The notes beneath the pieces were generated by a model that saw only the letters and a program-made list of their open reading frames with translations, had not been told where the DNA came from and made no database searches. This document shows, one piece after another, positions 1-5,936 of a stretch of DNA of 6,439 nt (its first letter is position 1; the number at the start of each line of letters is the position of its first letter). The stretch spans positions 1 to 6,439 of the forward strand of contig DBNZ01000057.1 in NCBI GenBank assembly GCA_002299495.1, written 5' to 3'. A program made the position numbers and the translations under genes. The stretch is from Methylococcaceae bacterium UBA659. GTDB lineage: Bacteria; Pseudomonadota; Gammaproteobacteria; Methylococcales; Methylomonadaceae.

Positions 1-2
1 CC

Positions 3-95
3 AATCCCGAACAACATCTGCCATTAAGACAGACGCACAGTCGAGCGCTTCTGGCCAACATCGAAACACGGCTGCTACAACTCGCCCCTTTGTAA
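3..95 (+). other. 3' tail of an unidentified upstream reading frame
   Basis: A reading frame is open from the left edge of the window to a TAA at 93–95, giving about 30 residues that end in LLANIETRLLQLAPL. I do not recognise the protein. The last codons and the stop lie inside sequence that, in another frame, is the start of the IS66 transposase remnant (from about 83). If this is a real gene, its original 3' end was therefore replaced when the remnant arrived. It is too short to judge codon use, and it may be a chance open frame. What lies upstream is outside the window. Confidence 0.25.
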
Positions 96-277
96 TTAGT
101 CGCCGCAACGGGTTGTTCAGCGACACGGTGGGTGGCGCCCAAGCCAGTGCCCATCTTTATTCGCGCATCGAAACCTGCAAAGCCAACGGTATTGAGCCTT
201 ATGATTATTTGATTGCCGTGTTCCGGCAACTGCCTTTGGCAAAAACGGCAGCAGATTTTGAAGCCCTGTTACCTTGG
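83..277 (+). mobile_element. IS66-family transposase (TnpC), C-terminal remnant
   Basis: In the frame that begins at 83, the translation starts RPFVISRRNGLFSDTVGGAQ, continues with a segment containing YSRIETCKANGIEPY, and ends EALLPW. This is the conserved C-terminal end of IS66-type DDE transposases, usually read as RPFVIGRKNWLFSDT…ALLPW. Only about 65 of the ~500 residues are left, so the catalytic core is gone and the element cannot move. I recognise nothing IS66-like before 83. After the Trp codon at 275–277 the frame runs into a piece of rlmB-like sequence and stops at 314–316. I saw no accessory orfs (tnpA, tnpB) and no terminal inverted repeat. It is a decayed scar that marks past rearrangement here. 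Confidence 0.85.
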
Positions 278-282
278 CAACT

Positions 283-369
283 CAAGCCATTGAAGACCTG
301 CGGAATTTGGGCATAGAACCGGAAAAATGCGACCGCAAACGGCTGGACAAACTACGAGAAAAAAATTGA
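283..369 (+). pseudogene. Fragment of a second rlmB (23S rRNA methyltransferase) copy
   Basis: The frame starting at 283 reads QAIEDLRNLGIEPEKCDR, then KRLDKLREKN, then TGA. It aligns without gaps to residues 39–66 of the intact RlmB encoded from 1086 (QIIDHLRDLGIEPEQADR…), with 19 of 28 residues identical by hand count. At DNA level 54 of 72 bases match between 283–354 and 1200–1271. Many mismatches are silent third-position changes (GAA/GAG, AAA/AAG, CGG/CGC, CTA/CTT). This piece is part of the N-terminal substrate-binding domain only; no SPOUT methyltransferase domain remains. It joins the IS66 remnant directly on its 5' side and loses similarity after about 357. It is not functional. Confidence 0.8.
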
Positions 370-478
370 TTTCGAATTGATTCCAAAAAGCTTGCCGAAA
401 AAAGCCCATGGCGGCAGCACAGCTAGCGTTAAAAGAAAGCGGCGAAAAAGCCATGGGCATCGGGTGGATGTCTGATGA

Positions 479-507
479 TTGCCGTTTTCGGACAAGCCTC
501 GTATACT
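479..507 (+). promoter_or_regulatory. Putative sigma70 promoter of the mazEF remnant
   Basis: TTGCCG (479–484) and TATACT (502–507) are separated by exactly 17 bases and resemble the -35 and -10 consensus (TTGACA, TATAAT). A start site near 514 would leave a leader of about 30 bases before the mazE ATG at 543. The -10 overlaps the palindrome GTATAC (501–506), and mazEF operators often overlap their promoter, but I cannot show a MazE operator here. The call rests on consensus match and position only. Confidence 0.5.
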
Positions 508-542
508 TCGATTGTAGAAACCATTGTATTAACAGCTAACCG

Positions 543-854
543 ATGACAACCCAATTGCTGAAAAAATGGGGCAACCGCCCGGCAGTGCGTATCCCCGCCG
601 CCGTGATGCAATCCGCCCAATTGCATTTAAACCAAGCGGTGGATGTGCGTGCGGAAGACGGTCGTATCATTATCGAACCGTTGGCGCCCGTTTATACCTT
701 GGACGGATTGTTGGCTGGCATCAGCGAAGAAAACTTGCATGGGGAATTCGATTTTGGTGGCTCAGGTTGTGTTAAGCCCACAGAGTTACAACGGAAAAAC
801 CGGATTGCTGGTTTGTGTGCCGGTCACCCACCCAGTGAAAGGCTACCCTTTTGA
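543..854 (+). CDS. mazE: MazE-family antitoxin, C-terminus replaced by an out-of-frame tail
   Basis: Residues 1–72 are a recognisable MazE/AbrB-type antitoxin. The swapped-hairpin DNA-binding domain reads MTTQLLKKWGNRPAVRIP, followed by an EDGRIIIEPL strand and the toxin-binding region containing YTLDGLLAGISEENLHGEFDFG. E. coli MazE is 82 residues and ends shortly after the equivalent …ENIDWG with about eight more residues. Here the frame instead continues from 759 for ~31 residues of unrelated sequence, which is mazF read in the wrong frame, and stops at 852–854. A single deletion that removed the mazE tail and the mazF head explains this. The DNA-binding half looks intact, so the product could still act as a repressor, but there is no complete toxin to neutralise. 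The ATG at 543 matches the family start, although no clear Shine–Dalgarno precedes it. A promoter candidate lies at 479–507. Confidence 0.7.
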   Translation: MTTQLLKKWGNRPAVRIPAAVMQSAQLHLNQAVDVRAEDGRIIIEPLAPVYTLDGLLAGISEENLHGEFDFGGSGCVKPTELQRKNRIAGLCAGHPPSERLPF

Positions 855-1011
855 AGTGGTGTTGTCGGGCGAAGTGTCCGGCGTAGCGTTGGCCGACCAG
901 GTAAAAAGTTTAGATTGGCAATCCCGGCAAGCGCCGCGTAAAAGCAAAATAAACTCCAAGGAATTGCAGGAAATCAGGGCAAAAATAGCCGTGTTGCTTG
1001 CGTTGCAATAA
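757..1011 (+). pseudogene. mazF: MazF toxin remnant, N-terminus deleted
   Basis: In the frame ending at the TAA at 1009–1011, the protein reads VVLSPQSYNGKTGLLVCVPV, then KGYPFEVVLSG, GVALADQVKSLDW and a C-terminal helix ending AKIAVLLALQ. This is MazF from about residue 31 (E. coli numbering) to its end. MazF is an mRNA interferase of the PemK/CcdB fold. The first ~30 residues are missing, including the region equivalent to GDLIWVDFDP and the catalytic Arg29 next to the HRP motif. No start codon of its own is evident at the breakpoint, and the upstream mazE reading frame is out of register. The remnant should not make active toxin. The well-preserved remaining sequence suggests that the deletion is fairly recent. 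Confidence 0.82.
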
Positions 1012-1013
1012 GC

Positions 1014-1044
1014 GTTGCCTAGGTCGGGAAGGACAATCGGCAAC
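1014..1044. repeat. Short inverted repeat between mazF remnant and rlmB
   Basis: GTTGCC (1014–1019) and GGCAAC (1039–1044) are exact reverse complements, with a nested GTC/GAC pair (1023–1025, 1032–1034). They could form an imperfect hairpin just after the mazF stop. No T-tract follows, so this is not a convincing intrinsic terminator. It may be chance. Confidence 0.25.
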
Positions 1045-1085
1045 CTTGCTGCACTACATAGAAGCCTTAAGCATTAATCTCTTAA

Positions 1086-1835
1086 ATGAAACCCTCCAAA
1101 CTCTTCGGCCTACACGCCGTGCAAGCCGCGCTGGACTATTCGCCCAAAACCATCAATCAAGCCTGGGTGGATGCACAGCGGCAAGACAAGCGCTTGCAGC
1201 AAATTATTGACCACCTGCGTGATCTCGGCATAGAGCCGGAACAAGCCGACCGCAAGCGCTTGGACAAGCTTGCCGACAATAACAACCACCAAGGCATTGT
1301 CATAAAAGTGGACATGCCTACCGAGCTGTCCGAACATGACCTGCAAACGGCAGTGGAGAACTTGACGGCAACGGCGTTGTTTTTGGTGCTGGACAATGTC
1401 CAAGACCCGCACAACCTCGGTGCTTGCTTGCGTACTGCCGACGCCACCGGTGCCAACGGAGTGATTGTCACCAAGGACAACGCCACCGGCATTACCCCGA
1501 CGGTGTGCAAAGTCGCTTGTGGTGCGGCGGAAACCATACCCGTCTATCAAGTGACCAATTTGGCCAGAACGTTGCGCTGGTTGAAAGAGCATGGCGTCTG
1601 GGTAATGGGTACGGCAGACGACGCCGAACAGACCGCTTATCAAACCGATCTCAACCTGCCTCTGGCTTTGGTGCTGGGCGCGGAAGGCGCCGGCATGCGC
1701 CGCCTGACCCGTGAGCAATGCGATGTGCTAATCCGCCTGCCGATGCTGGGCACGGTGGAAAGTTTGAACGTGTCGGTGGCTGCGGGCGTGCTGCTGTATG
1801 AAACCGTGCGGCAACGGATGACGGCGAAACGATGA
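1086..1835 (+). CDS. rlmB: 23S rRNA (guanosine-2'-O-)-methyltransferase RlmB
   Basis: This 249-residue protein is a cytoplasmic SPOUT-class (TrmH family) enzyme that transfers a methyl group from S-adenosylmethionine to the 2'-OH of the guanosine at position 2251 of 23S rRNA (E. coli numbering), in the peptidyl-transferase P loop. The N-terminal substrate-binding domain starts LFGLHAVQAAL (about 6–75). The catalytic domain shows motif 1 DNVQDPHNLGACLRTA (103–118, with N110 and R116), motif 2 LVLGAEGAGMRRL (195–207, with E200) and motif 3 LPMLGTVESLNVSVA (218–232, with N228), which form the SAM-binding knot. Length and start agree with the family, although no good Shine–Dalgarno precedes the ATG. 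The stop overlaps the ccmA start by 4 bases (ATGA), so the two are probably translationally coupled. A diverged fragment of a second copy lies upstream at 283–369. Confidence 0.96.
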   Translation: MKPSKLFGLHAVQAALDYSPKTINQAWVDAQRQDKRLQQIIDHLRDLGIEPEQADRKRLDKLADNNNHQGIVIKVDMPTELSEHDLQTAVENLTATALFLVLDNVQDPHNLGACLRTADATGANGVIVTKDNATGITPTVCKVACGAAETIPVYQVTNLARTLRWLKEHGVWVMGTADDAEQTAYQTDLNLPLALVLGAEGAGMRRLTREQCDVLIRLPMLGTVESLNVSVAAGVLLYETVRQRMTAKR

Positions 1836-2446
1836 CAGGGCAGCAATTGACCGGCAAGGGACTATGCTGCATCCGCGACGACCGCGTCTTGTTCGAGGGC
1901 TTAGGTTTTTGCGTTGGCAACGGCGAAGCCTTGTTGCTGGAAGGCAAAAACGGCAGCGGCAAGACCTCGTTGCTACGGATTATCTGCGGCTTTAGAGAAC
2001 CGGATGCCGGCCAAGTGCGGTGGTGCGGCGCGGCCATCAATAGCGGCGATTATTACGCCGAGATGGCTTATGTCGGTCATTTGGACGGCATCAAAAAAGA
2101 ATTGACGGTGCTGGAAAACTTGAACGTTTCGTTGGCCTTAGCCCAAGCCGGCCGCTATGCTATCGACGCAGCGTTGGCGCGGGTGCGCTTGTCCGGCTAT
2201 GACGACGCTTTAGTGCAAACCCTGTCCGCCGGGCAAAAACGCCGCCTGTCGTTGGCGCGGTTGCTGATCTGCAAAAAACACCTCTGGATTCTGGACGAAC
2301 CGTTCACCTCGCTGGACAAACACGGCATAGCCCTAACCGAAGCACTGATGTCCGAACATTGCGCTGCGGGCGGGTTGATCGTGCTGACTTCGCACCATGA
2401 TTTAAACCTGCACAACGTCGCCGTGCAACGCATCCATTTATCCTGA
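1832..2446 (+). CDS. ccmA: Haem-exporter ABC ATPase subunit CcmA
   Basis: CcmA is the cytoplasmic ATPase of the CcmABCD complex. In System I cytochrome c maturation it uses ATP hydrolysis to release haem-loaded CcmE from CcmC/CcmD. The 204 residues carry all ABC motifs in order: Walker A GKNGSGKT (38–45), signature LSAGQKRRLSLARL (131–144), Walker B LWILDEP (151–157, catalytic E156), D-loop SLD (160–162) and switch His in LTSHHD (H188). Length matches the family (~205). A typical CcmA feature is the VGHLDGIKKELTVLENL segment (81–97) in the Q-loop and helical region. The ATG at 1832 overlaps the rlmB stop. The stop shares one base with the ccmB ATG (TGATG). Confidence 0.96.
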   Translation: MTGQQLTGKGLCCIRDDRVLFEGLGFCVGNGEALLLEGKNGSGKTSLLRIICGFREPDAGQVRWCGAAINSGDYYAEMAYVGHLDGIKKELTVLENLNVSLALAQAGRYAIDAALARVRLSGYDDALVQTLSAGQKRRLSLARLLICKKHLWILDEPFTSLDKHGIALTEALMSEHCAAGGLIVLTSHHDLNLHNVAVQRIHLS

Positions 2447-3120
2447 TGTCATTAAGCCGCGCTTTTTTCGCCATTATCCGCCGCGATGTGTTGCTGGCGT
2501 TCCGCTACCGCGCCGAAATCGCCAATCCGCTGCTGTTTTTCGTGCTGGTCATCACCTTGTTCCCACTAGGCATAGGTGCTAGGCCACAATTATTGCAGGC
2601 CATCGCCCCCGGCATCATCTGGGTGTCGGCGTTGCTGGCGGCGATGCTGTCGCTGGACAGCCTGTTCCGCTCCGATTTTGACGACGGCTCGCTGGAACAA
2701 ATGCTGCTTAGCCCGCATCCTACTGCGGTGTTGGTGTTGGCGAAAATCACCGCGCATTGGCTGGTCACCGGCCTGCCTTTATTGCTGATCGCGCCGTTGC
2801 TGGCGGTGTTCTTGGGCATGCCGCAAACCGCCATCGGCGTGTTATTGTTGACCTTGCTACTCGGTACGCCGACGCTTAGCTTGATTGGCGCTATCGGTGT
2901 GGCCTTGACTGTGGGCCTTAGGCGCGGCGGTATGATTTTGTCGCTGCTGGTGCTACCCTTGTATGTGCCTGTCCTCATTTTTGCCGGCAATGCGGCGGCG
3001 ATGGCGGCATCCGGTTTGCCGATAGCGGCGCAAATCAATATCCTCGCCGCTTTGCTGTTGTTGGCCTTGGTGTTGGCGCCTTGGGCGGCGGCGGCGGCGT
3101 TGAAAATGAGTATGAACTAA
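2446..3120 (+). CDS. ccmB: Haem-exporter permease CcmB
   Basis: CcmB is the inner-membrane partner of CcmA. The 224-residue length is typical. About six hydrophobic segments are visible, at roughly 26–44, 54–70, 104–124, 129–150, 161–180 and 195–216. Highly conserved blocks include RYRAEIANPLLFFVLVITLF (20–39), APGIIWVSALLA (54–65), DDGSLEQMLLSP (79–90), AHWLVTGLPLLL (103–114), LLLGTPTLSLIG (137–148) and VALTVGLRRGG (152–162), all close to the E. coli protein. The start codon overlaps the ccmA stop by one base, implying coupled translation. Forty-six bases then separate it from ccmC, the widest gap in this operon. Confidence 0.96.
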   Translation: MSLSRAFFAIIRRDVLLAFRYRAEIANPLLFFVLVITLFPLGIGARPQLLQAIAPGIIWVSALLAAMLSLDSLFRSDFDDGSLEQMLLSPHPTAVLVLAKITAHWLVTGLPLLLIAPLLAVFLGMPQTAIGVLLLTLLLGTPTLSLIGAIGVALTVGLRRGGMILSLLVLPLYVPVLIFAGNAAAMAASGLPIAAQINILAALLLLALVLAPWAAAAALKMSMN

Positions 3121-3166
3121 CGGCCCATTTGGCAATGGACATAACCTTGCAACCTGCCTTAACCCT

Positions 3167-3925
3167 ATGAAATTCATTCCCGACCCCATCGGCCGTTTCT
3201 GCCACCGCATGGCTTCGCCGCCGCATTTTTATGCGCTGACCGAAACGCTGATGCCGTGGTTGAGCGCGTTGTTTTTGTTGTTTTTGCTGCCCGGTTTGTA
3301 CGGCGGCCTGGTGTTGGCCCCGCCCGATTACCAGCAAGGCGACAGCTACCGCATCATCTACATCCATGTGCCTAGCGCCTGGATGTCGCTGTTGGTTTAT
3401 ATGGTGATGGCGACCTCCGGTGCGATTGGCCTGATCTGGCGCATCAAGCTTGCGGAAATTGTCGCCATCAGCAGCGCCCCGGTCGGCGCCGGATTTACCT
3501 TTATCGCGTTGGTGACCGGATCGTTATGGGGCAAGCCGATGTGGGGCACTTGGTGGGTTTGGGACGCACGCTTGACCTCGGAACTGATCCTGCTGTTCTT
3601 GTACTTAGGCGTCATCGGCCTGTACGGCGCCATCGACGACAAACGCACCGCCTCCAAAGCCGTCGCCATCCTGGCGCTGGTCGGCGTGGTCAACATCCCG
3701 ATCATCCATTACTCGGTCGAGTGGTGGAACACGCTGCACCAAGGCCCCACCGTCACCAAAATGGACAAACCGTCCATCCATATCAGCATGTTGGTGCCGC
3801 TGTTGTTGATGGCGGTCGCGTTCAAGCTTTACTACGTCATCGCCATGCTGCAACGCGCCCGTCTGGAGCTGTTGCAACGCGAACGCAACGCCCAATGGGT
3901 GAAAGCCATGCTGGAGCACAACTGA
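3167..3925 (+). CDS. ccmC: Haem-handling membrane protein CcmC
   Basis: CcmC binds haem at the periplasmic face of the inner membrane and promotes its covalent attachment to CcmE. The 252 residues show about six membrane segments and the diagnostic tryptophan-rich WWD motif WGTWWVWDARLTSE (126–139). The two conserved histidines that ligand haem in E. coli CcmC (H60 and H184) correspond to H67 in YIHVPSAWMS and H191 in WWNTLHQGPT; both are present. The ATG at 3167 gives an N-terminus about seven residues longer than in E. coli. A Met at codon 15 (3209) is an alternative. Neither start has a strong Shine–Dalgarno. The stop at 3923–3925 abuts the ccmD start. Confidence 0.96.
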   Translation: MKFIPDPIGRFCHRMASPPHFYALTETLMPWLSALFLLFLLPGLYGGLVLAPPDYQQGDSYRIIYIHVPSAWMSLLVYMVMATSGAIGLIWRIKLAEIVAISSAPVGAGFTFIALVTGSLWGKPMWGTWWVWDARLTSELILLFLYLGVIGLYGAIDDKRTASKAVAILALVGVVNIPIIHYSVEWWNTLHQGPTVTKMDKPSIHISMLVPLLLMAVAFKLYYVIAMLQRARLELLQRERNAQWVKAMLEHN

Positions 3926-4087
3926 ATGGATTTAAAAGATTTTTTTGCCATGGGCGGCTACGCCTTTTATGTTTGGACTGCTTACGGTTTGTGTTTCGCC
4001 GTGTTGCTCGCAAACTTCATACTGCCCATCGTGCAGCGGAAAAAACTGCTGCGCGACCTGGCCTTAAAACAAAAACGCCAACGTTAA
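3926..4087 (+). CDS. ccmD: Haem-exporter small membrane protein CcmD
   Basis: This 53-codon gene lies exactly between ccmC and ccmE, where ccmD belongs. The product begins MDLKDFFAMGGYAFYVWTAY, continues with one hydrophobic segment (about 12–34, including LCFAVLLANFI) and ends in a basic tail rich in Lys and Arg (QRKKLLRDLALKQKRQR). The MGGY-x-FYVW-x-AY pattern followed by a single membrane span and a charged cytoplasmic tail is typical of CcmD, which stabilises CcmC/CcmE and is needed to release holo-CcmE. The ATG follows the ccmC stop with no gap. A GGAG (3913–3916) sits nine bases upstream as a ribosome binding site. The stop is three bases before ccmE. Confidence 0.93.
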   Translation: MDLKDFFAMGGYAFYVWTAYGLCFAVLLANFILPIVQRKKLLRDLALKQKRQR

Positions 4088-4090
4088 CTC

Positions 4091-4534
4091 ATGAAACCCG
4101 CCAGAAGACAACGCCTGATCTTGATTATCCTGATGGTGACCGGCATCACCGCCGCCGTCGGCTTCACGCTGAAATCGTTCAACGACAACTTGATGTATTT
4201 TTTCTCCACCACCGACGTGGTGGACGGAAAAGCGCCTAAAGACCATTTGTTCCGCTTAGGCGGCATGGTGGTCAAGGGTTCGGTGGAACGGCCCGAAAAA
4301 GGCCTGATGGTGCGCTTCAAACTGACCGATTACAGCAAGGAAGTCACCGTCGAACATGCCGGCATCCTGCCCGATTTGTTCCGTGAAGGCCAGGGCATCG
4401 TCGCCAACGGCAAGTTGGACGACCGCGGCGTGTTTATCGCCGAGGAAGTGCTGGCCAAGCATGACGAGAATTACATGCCGCCGGAGGTTAAGGCGAGTTT
4501 GAAGGGTCAGGTTGAGTCAGTGAAGCCAAAATAA
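4091..4534 (+). CDS. ccmE: Periplasmic haem chaperone CcmE
   Basis: CcmE carries haem through the periplasm from CcmC to CcmF/CcmH. The 147 residues include a basic N-terminus, a single membrane anchor (about 9–29) and a periplasmic OB-fold domain. Family landmarks are FRLGGMVVKGSV (54–65), GILPDLFREGQGIVANG (91–107) and LAKHDENYMPPEV (121–133). H124 is the histidine that forms the covalent bond to haem (H130 in E. coli) and Y128 matches the axial tyrosine (Y134). The C-terminal tail is short. The start lies three bases after ccmD. The usual next genes (ccmF, ccmG, ccmH) do not follow; a low-GC ATPase gene begins 16 bases after the stop. Confidence 0.96.
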   Translation: MKPARRQRLILIILMVTGITAAVGFTLKSFNDNLMYFFSTTDVVDGKAPKDHLFRLGGMVVKGSVERPEKGLMVRFKLTDYSKEVTVEHAGILPDLFREGQGIVANGKLDDRGVFIAEEVLAKHDENYMPPEVKASLKGQVESVKPK

Positions 4535-4550
4535 TTAAACGCATGGAAAA

Positions 4551-5936
4551 ATGATGCTGACGGAATTACACCTTACCAACTTCAAAGCTTGGCAAAAGCT
4601 GGATATACAGCTTGGGCGTGTAACCGGTTTGTTCGGCACAAACAGTTCGGGAAAAAGCAGCATTTTGCAATTTTTATTGATGCTGAAACAAACCAAAAAC
4701 GCCACCGATAGAGGCTTGGTTTTGGATTTAGGAGGCCCTAATCAACTGGTTAACTTGGGGACTTTCAAGGATATGGTGCATAAACATCAAGAAACCGCTT
4801 CCATAGAGTGGATTTTAAAATGGAAGCTCGACAAGCCTTTGAAAATAGTTAATCCATTGGGGAAGCGCACGTCAACCTTGTTTCAAGGCGATGAGATAGA
4901 AACGGAAGCGAGGGTTTCATTTCTTAAGAATCAGGAAATGAAAGCGCAGTTTTTAGCGTATCGTTTTGATCGGCATTCGTTTGAGATGAAGGCGAAAGAA
5001 TCGACCAAGGAATTTGATTTAAAAGTCAACGCTCAAGAGGGTACCCGCTTTCAGTTTGTCCGCCAAAAAGGCAGGGTTTGGACTATGCCCGGTCCCATCA
5101 AAACTCACCTATTCCCGGATCAGGCTAAAACCTATCATCAAAATGCCGATTTTTTGAGTTTTTTTGAGTCCGAATACGAAAGCATGATGGATCAAATTTA
5201 TTACCTAGGTCCATTGCGCGAATACCCCAAACGGGAATATCAATGGTCGGGGGCCCGGCCATTCGATGTCGGCTACCGCGGTGAACGAACGATAGACGCC
5301 ATCTTGTCGGCGACTTTGCGGGGTGAAAAAAGGAATGTCGGTTACCGAAAAAAAGTTTTAACCTTTCAAGAAATTATCGCTTATTGGCTAAAAGAACTAG
5401 GGTTGATTCAACAGTTTTCGATTAATGAAATTGCGGAAAACTCGAATTTGTATCGCACCATCGTCAAGCGCGATGAAAACAGTCCGGAAGCGTTTTTGAC
5501 CGATGTCGGTTTTGGCGTTTCCCAGGTTCTGCCTGCTTTGGTGCTGCTTTATTATGTGCCGGAAGGCAGCACTGTTCTGATGGAAAAGCCGGAAATTCAT
5601 TTGCATCCTTCCGTGCAAAGCGGCTTGGCGGATGTGATTTTACAGGTCGCAAAGCACCGTAAAATCCAGGTCATTGTGGAAAGCCATAGCGAGCATTTAT
5701 TAAGACGCTTTCAACGGCGCGTTGCCGAAGAACAATATCCCTCCGACCAATTAAGGCTTTATTTTTGCGACAGCACCGAAGGCGTATCGAAGTTGTCCGA
5801 TTTGGATATTGATTTATTCGGCGACATCAGAAATTGGCCGGAAAACTTTTTTGGCGACGAAATGGCGGAAATCGCCGCTACCCGTACCGCCGCACTCACC
5901 CGAAAAATGCAGGCTGCGGCAAGCAATGGCGGATAA
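4551..5936 (+). CDS. ABC-type AAA ATPase with DUF3696-like C-terminus
   Basis: A 461-residue SMC/OLD-like ATPase, predicted soluble. In order it shows an N-terminal strand LTELHLTNFKAW (3–14), Walker A GTNSSGKSS (29–37), a long middle region (about 75–300) with the linker IYYLGPLREYP (216–226), a signature-like motif DVGFGVSQVLPAL (318–330), Walker B LMEKPEIHLHP (343–353), a switch histidine in VESHSEHLLRR (H379), and a C-terminal block with DIRNWPENFFGD (425–436) that matches DUF3696 proteins as I remember them. At the usual catalytic-glutamate position it has Lys346. Start: ATG 4551 or ATG 4554; the purine run GGAAAA at 4545–4550 is better spaced for 4554. Hand counts of two 60-base samples gave 40–47% GC, against 60% in a ccmB sample, suggesting transfer. 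It overlaps the downstream PIN gene by 11 bases. Likely role: energy-driven sensor or regulator of that nuclease; this is inference. Confidence 0.85.
   Translation: MMLTELHLTNFKAWQKLDIQLGRVTGLFGTNSSGKSSILQFLLMLKQTKNATDRGLVLDLGGPNQLVNLGTFKDMVHKHQETASIEWILKWKLDKPLKIVNPLGKRTSTLFQGDEIETEARVSFLKNQEMKAQFLAYRFDRHSFEMKAKESTKEFDLKVNAQEGTRFQFVRQKGRVWTMPGPIKTHLFPDQAKTYHQNADFLSFFESEYESMMDQIYYLGPLREYPKREYQWSGARPFDVGYRGERTIDAILSATLRGEKRNVGYRKKVLTFQEIIAYWLKELGLIQQFSINEIAENSNLYRTIVKRDENSPEAFLTDVGFGVSQVLPALVLLYYVPEGSTVLMEKPEIHLHPSVQSGLADVILQVAKHRKIQVIVESHSEHLLRRFQRRVAEEQYPSDQLRLYFCDSTEGVSKLSDLDIDLFGDIRNWPENFFGDEMAEIAATRTAALTRKMQAAASNGG

Noticed and set aside
404..458. Repeated GCCCATGGC (404–412) and GCCATGGGC (450–458), each after an A-rich run
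   Set aside because: Both contain the 6-base palindrome CCATGG, so they match in both directions trivially; the arms are short and no flanking structure supports a mobile-element end.
1046..1085. Search for an rlmB promoter upstream of 1086
   Set aside because: A TTGCTG is present at 1046 but no acceptable -10 lies 16–18 bases downstream; the ATTAAT at 1073 is too far.
1110..1718. 202-codon open frame on the minus strand
   Set aside because: It lies fully antisense to rlmB, whose motifs and frame are certain; the translation has no recognisable domain.
2505..3038. 177-codon open frame on the minus strand
   Set aside because: It is antisense to ccmB and arises from high-GC codon bias; no family resemblance.
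3526..4239. 237-codon plus-strand frame crossing ccmC, ccmD and ccmE
   Set aside because: It overlaps three well-supported genes in another frame and is rich in Arg and His, as expected of a shadow frame.
4512..4540. Possible promoter TTGAGT…TTAAAC before the ATPase gene
   Set aside because: The 17-base spacing is right but the -10 matches only about half the consensus and it overlaps the ccmE end; too weak to call.
5809..5925. TTG start that would extend the PIN protein by 39 residues
   Set aside because: The added residues are the ATPase C-terminus read out of frame; the ATG at 5926 gives the usual PIN first strand right at the N-terminus.
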